Positions 1 to 10,758 of a stretch of 63,332 nt of DNA are shown here, piece by piece. The stretch is from Vermamoeba vermiformis. Lineage: Eukaryota; Tubulinea; Echinamoebida. A program made the translations under genes and the position numbers. The notes under the pieces are model-generated. The model saw only the letters and a program-made list of their open reading frames with translations. It was not told the DNA's origin and searched no databases. The stretch covers positions 1-63,332 of the forward strand of contig JBEWZL010000286.1 in the NCBI GenBank assembly GCA_045837725.1, written 5' to 3'. Positions within the stretch are counted from its first letter, which is position 1. Every line of letters begins with the position of its first letter.

Positions 1-344
1 CAATAACACAAACACAACACAAACACCAAGAAATATGAGTGGCGACTTAGCATTCATTTTTCTCGTGATATTTAACCCACTGATTCGAGCTGTCTAAGGC
101 CAAATCCTTCCAACAAACTCGAGCCAATAATTTTCTAAACGGTAATTTGCTGTCCAAAAATCGGTTTTTTCGACAGCAAGCACAATTCGAATATAATACA
201 AATATTTGAGAATTTTTTTTCGAATCTAAATGAAAATTGGATCTGGATTCGGTGTTTAAGTAACGATTTCGCCAAAGAACTCATTCTAAATAATCAATTA
301 GTCCAAAAAGGCCACACAAGCATTTTTTTCTTTTAAATCAATTC
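1..344. other. AT-rich leader, no gene seen
   Basis: I see no convincing coding frame here. It probably holds the promoter and 5' UTR of the PAP2 gene that starts at 345. A TTGGATCTGGATTCGG stretch lies near 238; similar GGATCTG words recur in introns and spacers elsewhere in the window. Confidence 0.4.
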
Positions 345-2293
345 ATGTATCGAGTGCTCAACTCCATATTCATACTGGCTGTCATCCTGACCGCACTGTT
401 CAAAACAACAGCCGCGCAATCCCCCGAAGAGCTCGCGAATAATGGCAACGAAGACCCAAACATTCATCCGTTTGACCGAGAGAGCAATGTATTCGCTATT
501 CGTTTGCAAGAAGGCTCAACGCCCGCACTTGACGGCTTCATGAAGTTCATTAGGCAAGTACTATTGTCATATGCATAGTTGATTATTTAACTGCCCTCGT
601 CAAAGCAATGCTGACCGTGTTGCAGTTTCTTAGGTCTCGGCGTGCTCTATTTAGTCGTTGCTGCTATCTACTGGCTGTGCATTGACCGCACCCTCGGCAT
701 CATGATGGTGTTCATTGCACTCATGGTCACGTGGGTCAATCAATTCACCAAACTCGCTGCTTCATTCCCCAGACCTTTCTGGTACGCGTCTATGATGGCG
801 CTGTTGAAATATAGCTAATAAGTTGAGATCCAGATGTCAAAGCAATTGAATGCAGCGGAACAACTTTCGGCGTAAGTTTGCATGATTATTTCGTAATATT
901 GGTTTGCGCAGATCCGCACTGATTAGAATTTCCACCAAATTTCCGTCGAATCGCGTTAATTTAAACTAACAATTGCTTACTACTAGCTCCATTCTGGCCA
1001 CGGTGCTGCACCTCTCGCTATTCTCGGTGTGTTGGCCATTGTTTTGACCAAGCGTTATGCGCGCAAAGAAGCTGGAGCACCATCGCACTGGTGGAAGTTA
1101 GTCGTACGTGTCAGACACTATTGAGCCCTTTAAATATGCACCATTAACACTTGAACAGCTCTTGTGGTTCTTTATCTTCGCTTGGGCCTTCGTCACCAGT
1201 TTGGCACGTCTGTACACAGGAGCACATTACGCGATTGATCTTATCGTTGGTAAGTCAGCTGCGCACACATCTCAATCGTTACTTACTTACTGGCACTGTC
1301 CCCTGCAGGTATTGGCCAAGGTCTCGTGATTCTCGGTCTCTTCTTCGCCTGTCAATGGTTCGTGATCCCGTGGCTCTACAAGATTCGCTGGCGCGGTCAA
1401 TTGATTGTCGTTGCAGTCACCACCGCTGTGATGGCCGCGGTCGTGATTGGCTCACTGTACGTCAGTTATGCTAAAGGCATACCGGAGCTGTGGCATCAGA
1501 ACTATGTGTGCCAATGTGGCACTGATGGCTGGCGTCCGCAACAGCTCGTAGACACAGATCTGATAGTCGGACTGTTCTTCGGTCTGTTCTCAGGTCACGT
1601 GCTCGCGAGTCATTTCTGTGACTGGCAGGCCAGCAAGCCCAAGCAGTGGTGGAAAAGATTTGTGCTTTGGAGCAGGTCCATCAGCAGGTGCTGTGGTGAC
1701 ACCTGTCACCGTGTGGCTGCAAGTCCGAGCGATCACGTGACCAGTGTGCAGGACGTGCCCCCAATAGACGCGCTTCCGCTTGGAGCCCATCCAGGTGTCA
1801 CGCGACACTTGTCAAAGTAAGTACTGCGCGCGCACACAGCCTGCATGGCACCCCGTGAACTCACCGCGCACAGCACGCCTCAGACTGCAGGTGGTGGAGT
1901 TAGTACACCCAGGTGCAGAGTCTGTTTGAACAGCTCGGACAGCTCCCCCGCTCCTACTCCGGGCCTGCCTATCCCGAAGGCACGCAGCAATCCGAACCAC
2001 ACTTCTTGCCTGGTCAGAGCGACGGGCTGATGACAGGTCCGACAGCGCCAGGCCTGATGATGATCAATCCCGGTCCCATGAACTATCTATCTATATTTCG
2101 ATCTCGTAGTGGAAATCGACCTCAATTATATGATAGTGCATCATCAAAAGTGCATAAAAAAGGTGGTGTTGCGGTTAAAATTTATTATGTCTATATGAAA
2201 TACCCCATCTACTATTCTATGATTAAGTTAGGACACTTTTGTTTCATTTTGTCTGTATCAAAAATTGGGCGCCGGTTGGAGTACCTAATGTAG
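345..2293 (+). CDS. PAP2-family lipid phosphatase, multi-pass membrane protein
   Basis: The product is an integral membrane phosphatase of the PAP2 superfamily, which removes phosphate from lipid phosphates or related substrates. A signal peptide (MYRVLNSIFILAVILTALF, then AAQS) opens the protein. The three PAP2 motifs follow in order: KLAASFPRPF, then HSGHGAAPLA, then ARLYTGAHYAIDLIVG with the catalytic His and Asp. Several hydrophobic helices surround them. Exons are near 345-553, 626-781, 856-871, 987-1103, 1159-1249 and 1309 onward. The first intron uses a GC donor (AG|GCAAGT), which keeps the frame; other boundaries are GT-AG. The 3' part is unclear. After the last helix (about 1670) the frame becomes uncertain, and a Pro/Gln-rich frame from 1913 to 2293 may be the C-terminal tail. 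The substrate class (phosphatidate, sphingoid or dolichyl phosphate) cannot be told. The family call is firm; the 3' end is weak. Confidence 0.78.
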
Positions 2294-3495
2294 CACAAAT
2301 TAGTGAGGATCGATAAATGCTGAAGATCGTGTGTTGTAAGTGCAGATGGTCGAGCTATTTGTAGCATCCTTAAATTGGTAAGGCTTGTCATGTGCTTGAT
2401 GTCACAGCTTTGCACAACTTCACAATTATCAAGCCACAAACTCTCCAACTTTCCCAATGCTGATAGTCCGTTCATTAATATGCTAAAACGGACATGGTCT
2501 TTCACTGTAATAGCAAGCTGATTCAAGTTTCGTAATGTTGATATTTGTTTAATGTCCTCGTTAATGCTTCCCGTAATGCACGGTAAATAAAGTTCCACTA
2601 AGTTAGTTAGACACTCTAAATAAGGAAAACTATTTTCAGGCAGATGAATATAAAGACATTTCAACGCTGTCAATCTAGTTATGTATTGAAAGGTGCTGAC
2701 ATTGTAAGTGGTATCTCTATCTACTGTAAACAGGAAGCGTTGTAAATTCAATAAATTTAGCTGGCACAGCTCTTTGAATCCCTTGCCAGTCACTCCACAA
2801 TTGTCCATAATTAATGTTCCCAGCACTTCTAAAGCAGATAAATAGCGAATACATTGATCATCAAATTCATAACATTCTGTCAAATCCAAGTGCTTGAGTT
2901 TGGTAAAGAGGCAAATTGGTTCAAAACTAATGGGCTCTCGATAAGTCCAGTAAGCCAACAATAGCGTTTCGAGGTTTTTGGTTGCGTGTCTAAAAGATAT
3001 TGTGTGTGCTCGTGTCAAATCAAGTGAGCGCAGTGCGGAAAGCTTTGAAAGCTGTCTAGAAGTGGAATCGGTGACATATTTGGTACTTGGTGCACCAAGA
3101 GCGGTCAAGTTTGTCATTTGACCCAGAAAAATCATTTTGTTGGACAGGTTAATTTTGTGTTCATCAATTTCATAAAAGCTAATGCTTTCAATCGATGCCA
3201 ACTGTTTTAAATATTGCAAAGAGCTGATAACGAGATCTGATTGTTCTTGTGAATCAGTTAGAACCTGGATTGTGCCATTGTCGCTGTAAACAACTGGAAC
3301 CTGGCGCAAGATTGAGCCATTAACGTACTGTATTCCACGGATATTCCACTTTTTGTTGACCAACAAAAGCCTACAAAACAACAATCAGCAGAGAGACAAG
3401 AATCGAATTTCCATCCTGAAAATTTACTTGGTTGAATCTGATGCATCTAGCAGTCCAAAAATGTTAGATTCTATTTCCGCAGGTAAAAAATCCAT
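2212..3495 (-). CDS. F-box protein with leucine-rich repeats
   Basis: Two exons, 3495-3428 and 3370-2212, are joined over a 57-nt intron and give about 408 residues. The N-terminus has an F-box pattern: LPAEIESNIFGLLD, then KLLLVNKKW. This is the Skp1-binding motif of SCF ubiquitin ligase adaptors. The rest is a run of degenerate leucine-rich repeats of about 24-26 residues with LxxLxxLxL patterns (for example TKLKHLDLTECYEFDDQC), expected to form the substrate-binding solenoid. The start was chosen because ATG at 3495 begins the F-box and the intron then joins in phase. The gene converges on the PAP2 gene and the 3' ends may overlap by about 80 bp. No close orthologue is recognised. The likely role is substrate selection for ubiquitination, inferred from family. 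Confidence 0.8.
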
Positions 3496-3555
3496 GTGCA
3501 GTAATTTTCCTTCAAGGGGTAGCGCGCTTTCTACCAAATTGACAATATCGAAAGG

Positions 3556-4688
3556 TATTGTAAAAATGCATTTGGGTATATTTGGGGGGCATTGGGAGGA
3601 TTATTGATGGAAAATCAATGTTTTGTAAGATTTTAATAAAATTTGATGTTGGCCCTTGAAATCACTTGCAAAAATCTGCAAATTTTCAATCATTGCTGCC
3701 CCATTCGGAAATCATTAGCAATTTCCAAATTAGGAAGGTTGCCAGCATACACAATGCTTTACAGCATGTACATACCATTCCAACTTGTCCCGTCAAATTC
3801 TGTCAATTACTAACTGTTTGCCAGAAAGCTCCAAGGTGGAAACAGGCAGTTAGTGTAACTAGCAAATATAACCATATATGGCAGGAGGTTATGGACATCA
3901 TAAGTGGACCTTTACAAAAAACAATGATTTGAACTTGCCGCACCAAATTCCGGCAATTACTAACGACTTCCTTGTTGCTCGTAATCCTTGTAAATTCTGT
4001 TTTTTAACTGAAATTTCGGGATTTGACAGTAATTACCAAATTAGGAAAGGATGGGGCAGTTGGCATTTGTTGCACCATGGTTACTAAAGTTGAAACTTGT
4101 CCCGACAGTTTTTATCAATTACTAACAATTTGCTGATCACTTTACTGTATTTCTATATTAGGCAAGTAGAAAACTCAGTTTTAAGCTGGGAAGTGCAAGG
4201 CATATAAATGATGAAGGGAAACTGTTAGTAATTGCCAGGTCATATGCACACAAGTGCCAAGAGGAGGGTTTTGCAAATGTCTACCTCATGGACCCCTGAT
4301 ATGCACCACAAATTTCCTTTTTAGGCTATTCCATGCTATATACTTGCTTTTTGCACTGTATTTGCCCTAGGAACACTCAAGTAAGCATCAGACTCCAATT
4401 CTTTTGTGTACCATGATCTGGCAACCTTCAAAGCATCAAATCATGATTACAAACCAGTGAAACACTTCCTAATATGGGTGCCTTAGAGTAAAGTGGGGTT
4501 TTCCCAGTTGATTTTCAAGAAAACAGGCTGTAACTTCAGCTCTATGGCATATTTTGATGTGCCGTTTTTTTTGTTCAACTTGCACTTCCATGTACTATGG
4601 GTTTTCTGAATAAAAAAATGAAATATACCCAAATGCATTTTTACAATACCCTCTGATTATACCCAAATGCATTTTTACAATACCCTCT
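3556..4688. mobile_element. Non-coding element with terminal inverted repeats
   Basis: A word of about 30 bp starting GGTATTGTAAAAATGCATTT at about 3556 returns in inverted orientation at 4622-4652. A second inverted copy follows immediately, ending near 4688. The right end is therefore a tandem duplication of one terminal repeat. Inside, a degenerate unit recurs at about 3783, 3933 and 4095, sharing ACTTG(T/C)C(C/G) near its start and CAATTACTAAC. A related stretch lies in reverse near 4215. No long reading frame or transposase motif is visible. It resembles a non-autonomous DNA transposon (MITE-like). No clear target-site duplication was found. Confidence 0.6.
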
Positions 4689-5408
4689 GATCAATACCGG
4701 TCGATGCTGATTCCTTTAGACCGAATAATAGCAGATAATAGTTTGTCTATACATATAATTGGTGTTGTTGTTACCAATTAACGTAAGGCCTAGAAATGCA
4801 CGTGTATTTTCGGACAGAAACGTTCACTTTTGGGTTGCCGTGTCCGTCCCTCAATGGGCTTGGCCATGAACCTCATTCTTTCGTCATCAATGCAAAGGCA
4901 AAGAAAGTCATCATTAAGAAGTGAATTGACACCCTCGTTAGTTGAATCGCATCGATAGGGAAAACAAATCTGGATGCATCCAGATTTTGACGAACGCAAC
5001 TTGTCCAATCAACATAAGTGAACGCATTTATTTTATAATGTTACAAACATCCTTTGGTTTATTTGTTGGTGATACGAGTGGCCCATTAGGTGCACGGCCT
5101 TCGAGTTGGATGCAGCAATTCAATCCGTGTTAGTGTTGGCTGAAATCACGTTTTGCTAGGTTTATATTAGTATAAGGTACGTCAGCAAATGAAAAAGGCT
5201 TAAATTTGAATTTTTTGAATTATTTTCTATCATTCTCCTACCCCAGAGGTATTATTTCATTGAACGCGCTCTCTATGGGACACGTAGCAGATTGCGCAGT
5301 CTTGTGCTCCGTAGGATATTTTGCGCTATGTTCAGCGATTCGCTGCAATGAACGCTCAAGGTTCCACCGCAAAAATATCTCGAACTTGCAACTACCAACT
5401 CGTACCCG
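4689..5408. other. Spacer with a 22-bp perfect palindrome
   Basis: No well-supported gene is seen. A perfect 22-bp palindrome, AAATCTGGATGCATCCAGATTT, lies at 4966-4987. A minus-strand frame at 4790-5008 has reasonable codon composition but no recognisable domain, so it is not called. The last part probably holds the promoter of the small membrane protein gene. Confidence 0.4.
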
Positions 5409-5824
5409 ATGGATCGCAATGTTTACGTCCGAGTGTCAACTTCGCTCGTGCTGCGACCGCTGTGGTTCTTGATCCCTGCTGCCGTGCCTGTTGTGCCTCT
5501 TATTCCTGCATTCACGTGAGTCTTAAACACTGCATTATGATTGTACCAATGCCTAATATATATGTCTATGCTAGTCCTATGAACGAGTTCAGTCCGGTGC
5601 TTGCCTTTTGGGTAGTGTTCATTGCCTGTGCCATCGCAGCACTCTGGGCCTCGTTCTTCGGACCATACATTGCCAAGCACCATATTGAAAAGAAATACGG
5701 CAAACATCATGCTTGGGTGCGTGACTGGGTCGTTACGCGCGATGAGGTTGAAAAACAAGGTCGTGAACAGACTGCTGAAACTGCTCGTGACCGCGACGAG
5801 CCTCCTACTGTTGACAACGTTTAA
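5409..5824 (+). CDS. Small membrane protein, unrecognised
   Basis: Two exons (5409-5515 and 5575-5824) join across a 59-nt intron to encode about 118 residues. The join gives a Thr codon and restores one continuous hydrophobic protein. Residues about 13-36 are hydrophobic (LRPLWFLIPAAVPVVPLIPA). A second helix follows (VLAFWVVFIACAIAALWASF), then a basic, His-rich stretch (KHHIEKKYGKHHAW) and a charged C-terminal tail rich in Glu, Asp and Arg. The size and layout of a short N-terminus, two helices and a charged tail would suit a small organellar or ER membrane subunit, but I recognise no family. The ATG at 5409 was chosen because it opens the hydrophobic frame. An extra 5' exon cannot be excluded. 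The UbiA gene starts 83 bp downstream on the same strand. Confidence 0.55.
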
Positions 5825-5907
5825 GAGTATTACTTGAAGGCAACTATTGCAAATATTAAGGCGTTCCGAATGTAAATAAAATATTATTTATTTTCACTTT
5901 ATGGATC

Positions 5908-7187
5908 ATGAGTAACACAACACAGCCCTTATGGGCTAGAGCACTAGCAACTGTGCCTAAAGTAACGCCAGATGAATTCAAGCAACAATCGGTATTTACA
6001 AAGTGGCTTATAGTCACGCGAGCTGGCGTGTTGATTATGACATTTTTTTCTTCCGCGATCGCAGGCATCTTCGCTTTTAGATATTCAGAATTTAATTTTC
6101 TCTTATGGATTTTGGTGACGGTAGGCTTATGCTTGGGTAAGTACGCGTGGATAATATTTTTGTGAATTATTAATATTCAAATATTACTGAAAATACTAGC
6201 ACACGCGACGAACAATTTGTTGAACGATTGGATTGATTGGCAAAAGGGCATAGACAAAGATGATTACGTTCGACTACAATATGGCTCGCATCCAATGGTT
6301 TTGTTGACCAAGCAACAGATGGTAACAAAATTTTCTTCTAGAAGCCTGGACTTTGACTTAACACCCAATTTAATCAGCTGTATTATGTGCTATTTACGGG
6401 TCTATCGGCACTGTCCATCGGTCTCTATTTGATTTATTTGCGCGGTGCAGTCGTGCTGTATTTGACACTTGCTGGCGCGTTCTTCGTGCTTTTTTACACT
6501 TATCCGCTGAAATATCTCGGTCTCGTAAGTTCACTGCACTAGTACTGCCTTGGTACTACTCAGCACTGACTACCATTCGCAGGGTGAACTGTCCGTGTTG
6601 GCAGTGTGGGGTCCGTTGATGATTGGTGGCGCAGTGAGTGCGATGGGTGGCACGTGGCACCCTGAATTGTTGTGGCTCGCACTGCCTGCCTCGCTGGGCC
6701 CGACGTCAGTGTTGTTCGGCAAGCACATCGACAAGATTGACAAGGACCGCGCTAAAGGTAATACTTAATCTGCAATTGATCACGCGCTAATCGATATTTA
6801 CAGGCGTGTGGACATTGCCGGCCATATTGGGCTTCAATATATCGCGCAAAGTGGCGATATTGATGATGATTTGTCAGTACTACGTCGTCATGTTGCAGAT
6901 CTTGCAAGGTCAATATCACTTTTGGACGATGGGTATTGTATCGAGTGCTATTCCGGCATTAATGAAGACCATTAAGGTACGTTTTATTATTGAAACCATA
7001 AAAAGGATTGCACTCACGGTCAAACCAGATTTTTAACGAGGATCGACCAAAAGAACGTCCCAAAGAGATACCTGCCGAGATATGGCCGCTATACTATGTA
7101 GCCTATGCATTCAATCACAACAAATCATTCAGTACCATGTACGTACTCGGTCTGTGTCTCGATACTTTGTACATGCGCTTCGCATAA
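5908..7187 (+). CDS. UbiA-family prenyltransferase, MenA/UBIAD1 type
   Basis: Six exons (5908-6136, 6200-6321, 6378-6524, 6583-6757, 6804-6976, 7029-7187) are all in phase and give about 334 residues, close to UBIAD1 length. Such enzymes join a polyprenyl diphosphate to an aromatic ring inside a membrane. The first Asp-rich motif is NNLLNDWIDWQKGID. The second is GKHIDKIDKDRAKG followed by TLP. Both coordinate the Mg2+-diphosphate. GELSVLAVWGPLMIGG matches the GPLMV-type helix of MenA and UBIAD1, and about eight hydrophobic helices are present. The expected product is a menaquinone-type or related prenylquinone; the substrate is inferred from subfamily resemblance, not proved. Splice sites are ordinary, and the short introns (about 46-63 nt) are typical of this window. 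Confidence 0.88.
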
Positions 7188-7483
7188 ATGTCACTTGTAG
7201 TTGGCGAAACCGATTTTGATGTCGCACTCTTGATATTAATGCTTGATCATTGTCTCTTGTAATGCTTGCATTAGCTGCGGCAGCGACTATCGATATTGCG
7301 ATCCCTAAACAGGGACTGGCGGGAGGTGGTCAGTGCTTTGCAGCAAGGGATGAGAGTCTTGCCTCATTGGCTCCGATGAGGGATGCAAATATTTGCTGCG
7401 AACATTTAAATACCATTTTTTTGCGCAATTTAGTACTTTCAATTTAAGACTACGACCACAACCACACAGCTTTTACTGAGCAA

Positions 7484-7747
7484 ATGTCGTCTAACACCCA
7501 ACTCCATGATGGGCCCAATACTGAAAACGATGAAGACTCCACTATGGAAAGGGTATTTTTATGGGTGAAGGACGCTGAAGCACCTGCCCTTGCCTCAGAT
7601 GGCATTCTATATCCGAGGTTTGTCACTCAAACTGCAAAAGGAAAGTTAATCGTCGCCAGCGTCCCGAACTCCATCCTCCCGAAAATACAGCGACGAGAAC
7701 TGCCCAACGTGCTTGATGCCGATTTGCGCGCCATCATGCTCAATTAA
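7484..7747 (+). CDS. Small hypothetical protein, 87 aa
   Basis: A single open frame of 87 codons starts at an ATG in a good context (AAATGTC) and is followed by AATAAA-like signals near 7770. The N-terminus is hydrophilic and acidic (TENDEDSTMER). The middle resembles a small beta-rich domain (YPRFVTQTAKGKLIVASVP) and the C-terminus is mixed. No signal peptide, membrane segment or known motif is seen. It lies between the UbiA gene and the 3' end of the surface propeller gene. It could be a genuine short protein or a chance frame; codon composition favours the former modestly. Confidence 0.42.
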   Translation: MSSNTQLHDGPNTENDEDSTMERVFLWVKDAEAPALASDGILYPRFVTQTAKGKLIVASVPNSILPKIQRRELPNVLDADLRAIMLN

Positions 7748-7815
7748 TTTGTAAATAATCTCCGGATGTAGAATAAAAAATCATTTGGTTGTAATTATCC
7801 CGGGAAAAAATTAAA

Positions 7816-10532
7816 TTACATTATAAAAACAAACGTTATAAAACCAAGGAAGAGCACCAGTAAGCTGCTAGTAGAAGGAAAAATAGCGCATCCATGGCTA
7901 GCTGCAGGAACAATCGTTGATGTTGGACTTTGTTGTTGCGGTGTTGCTGACGAGGTTGGCGAGGCTAATGTGCTGTTAGTTACCACTCGACAGGCTTCGT
8001 TTAATTAACACGTACCAACTGGCGGCACCACTTGTTTGCCTTCAACTGAATTGTCCAACGGTTTAGCAGAGACACCTGCAATGAAGTGCATTAGAAGTGC
8101 GACACAGCTAATGTTTCACGGTCAATTACTCGTGATCGAAGTATCGCCCGGCAAGTCAGTGTCGTTCCGCAGTGCAGTGTTGACACTCGCTGCTTGTTCG
8201 TACACAAAAGTCTCCGTAATCTGTTGACTCGAAGGCTCGCCGCTCGTAGTTGAATTGGCTGTGAAAAATGTAATGTAAGTTGCGCGTAACAGCAAGGATC
8301 CAGCCAGCTTACTCGGATAGACAGTCAATTCGGCCTCTAGTGCGCTGTCCTGCATCGCACTTCGCTTGACACTGATTGGTGCAATGCTAACTCGACCCAC
8401 ACTGATGCCGGTCACGAAACAGATCACGCGCTCAATGATGCGCAAATGAATAGGAAGGATTGCTCCGCTGGCCTTGATCGTGATGATCAATTTGAACGCT
8501 GTGACCACACTGTTAGGCACGAGTCCTATGCATAGTCGAGCACTTACTCGTAGGGCACTTGAGCGCAGGATCGCTCTTGTTGAATGTCAGTTCGTAGTCC
8601 TCCAACACCCACGTGTAAATATCAACGTCGTTCAGTGTCTGATAGTAGTAATTTGAAATCGGATAGGGGGCTACACGTCCAGGTCCAAATTCGGTAAACG
8701 GAGTCGTGTCCTAAGTGACACGTGTCAGCACATTAAGGCCAATCAATTGAGTGCTGTCACTTACAAGTGCGGCAAAGTCATTGCGATCGTACACGCGTGG
8801 AATGGTGATGGTCTCGCTCTCGAGATTGTTGTACGTGAAGTACATGCGGTCCAATGTGTCAATGCACTCGAGAATGGGAATGACACGTTTTAGAGGCATG
8901 GGCTCGAGCTTGAAAATGCCACCGTAAGGATAGTACACAGCACAGTTGTCACCGATGATAGGGTGCATCTAAAACAGCGCATTAGTCATCAATTAAGGGC
9001 CGGTGGTCGGTCGTACGGGTGAGGCCGTTGCTCGCTTTTTGGCGAGAGGTGCTTCGTAGACAAGTTTGATCTTGTTGCTCGCTAAGTGCAGACCAGCGAG
9101 TTTGTAGCCAGTAGAGCCACCAGTCAACAACACGTCATCGTTCACTGAATAGATGAGCTCTTGTGCTGCTAGCGCATTGTACGTGGTGTTAGTCGTGGCT
9201 TCAGTGAGGCACGTCTAGGCAAGATTAATCAACTGCTAGCTTATTATTATGGTGCCAGTTAAATACGCACTCCGAGGCCAGCGCACGTGCTCGAATAGTA
9301 CAACTTGCCGTCTTTGTAAAACTTGGCGTTTGTGGCCACAAAATTCTTAGTTGGAATGGCAGTGAATTGATGCGAAGTCTGTACAATCGATCAGTTATGT
9401 AATGAGCATATAGATATATAGTTTATACCAGATCCAGCAACTGCGCGTTTATGCCGTCAAATGCGATCAACTGATTGCCAAATATAGAAGGCGTGAAGTC
9501 AATTAACTGTTGTGGGGGCGTGTACTTGTTAATGACGGAGCCGTCAGGGGACTCGAACACTTGGTGCGTCACTTGATCAATGCCGTAGATGGTGTCGTTG
9601 TACACTGCCAGCAGCGGACCATTGTTCCCTGGATTCAATGTCGTGGTGCTGTTGAACACGAAAAATCCCGCACTGAGCGTGCTTCCAATTAACAAATTGC
9701 CGTAAGGCAGCACGTTAACGGCGTTAGCACTGACTATATTATATAATTGTCAGCGAATATTGTGACAAAAGGCAGCGCTTACGTGTCCAAGTGCCGATCT
9801 TGGAGAGATCAGTTTTGCTGTAGAGATACACATTGGAATTTGCTATAGGGACGATTATGCCTAAAGGATACATTAATATAATCAATTTATGTAATATCGA
9901 TGTATCATTACCTTCATCGAGAATGGTTGGGGGGCTAACTGGCGATCCTGGCAGATCAACTTGCCTTAAACAGAGCTTTTAAGTCCTTGCCGCTATAAAT
10001 AATAAACAAACTTACTTTAGCACCGTTAAATTCGCATCAAATTTATACAAAATTGACGTGGCACCAAACCAAGCGACGTAAATTGAGCCCTAAACCGCCG
10101 TCAGTGACACATCCGGCCAAATCATTAAATCTTACGTCAGCGTCCATAACAGGATTTTGGGTAATATATCCACTCGCTGAAAAGCTTTTGGTTTGCCGTA
10201 ATACCGTTGATCTTCCTTGGGAAACATCAGGGCACAAAACCTGTCATTTTTTAATAATTAATAATTTGATTATTAATACATATATTATTCTCTACGAATA
10301 AATGTAACGTTAAGTTAGCTCTTTAATTATTTGACAGCAACAAAGATAAAAAAATTGAATATTTTTTTAACTATTTCGAACGGTAACTTACAGGTTTATT
10401 CACCGCACCAGTTCGTTGAAGACTCGCTAAATATACCGGATAAGGTGCGTCACTGAGTTTAAAGCAGCTCCATACTTGTAACTGCAATAAAATAAAGAGT
10501 GCAACTGAAATCTGCACGAAGAGCCCTTTCAT
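7816..10532 (-). CDS. Surface protein with signal peptide, PQQ-like beta-propeller and C-terminal anchor
   Basis: About a dozen short exons run from ATG at 10532 to TAA at 7816-7818. The N-terminus is a clear signal peptide (MKGLFVQISVALFILLQLQ). Blade-like segments follow: GSIYVAWFGATSILYKFD, VPIANSNVYLYSK, YGNLLIGSTLSAGFFVFN and FGNQLIAFDGINAQLLDL. They have the alternating strand pattern of PQQ-like or WD-like propellers. A separate beta-rich membrane-proximal domain (VVTAFKLIITIKASGAI onward) precedes a Ser/Thr/Pro/Gln stalk (SPTSSATPQQQSPTST) and a hydrophobic C-terminus (LLVLFLGFITFVFIM). That end suits a GPI anchor or one membrane helix. The expected place is the cell surface. The ligand is unknown. 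The gene is on the opposite strand to the UbiA gene. Exon joins near the 3' end are less certain than the propeller exons. Confidence 0.7.
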
Positions 10533-10758
10533 TTGAAGGGCAATTATAAATCCCTACTGCTGTTGTTGAATAGCTAAACAATTAGTTTAGAATTCCAAAA
10601 TTCTGCTAGCAACGTTACAAAGAAAAAGTAATTTCCAAAAAAGGAGATCCCCGTCCACTGTCCCTTTTGTCTCCAGTAAAGCTAAATCAGTGTTTAGCGC
10701 CTACCAATCGAACTCATTTGGTTTGAAAAAATGTAGGACAGCAAATTCATTCTTTATT

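Noticed and set aside
3353-4087. Plus-strand frames inside and beside the inverted-repeat element
   Set aside because: They are short, of unbiased composition and lie in repeats; no transposase motif is present.
4790-5008. Minus-strand frame of 72 codons with FLCLCIDDERMRFMAKP
   Set aside because: Composition is reasonable, but there is no domain and no exon partner, and it crosses the 22-bp palindrome. It may be a decayed fragment; support is too weak.
7250-7447. Frame of 65 codons upstream of the small hypothetical gene
   Set aside because: It has a non-ATG start, no domain and runs through spacer DNA; chance is likely.
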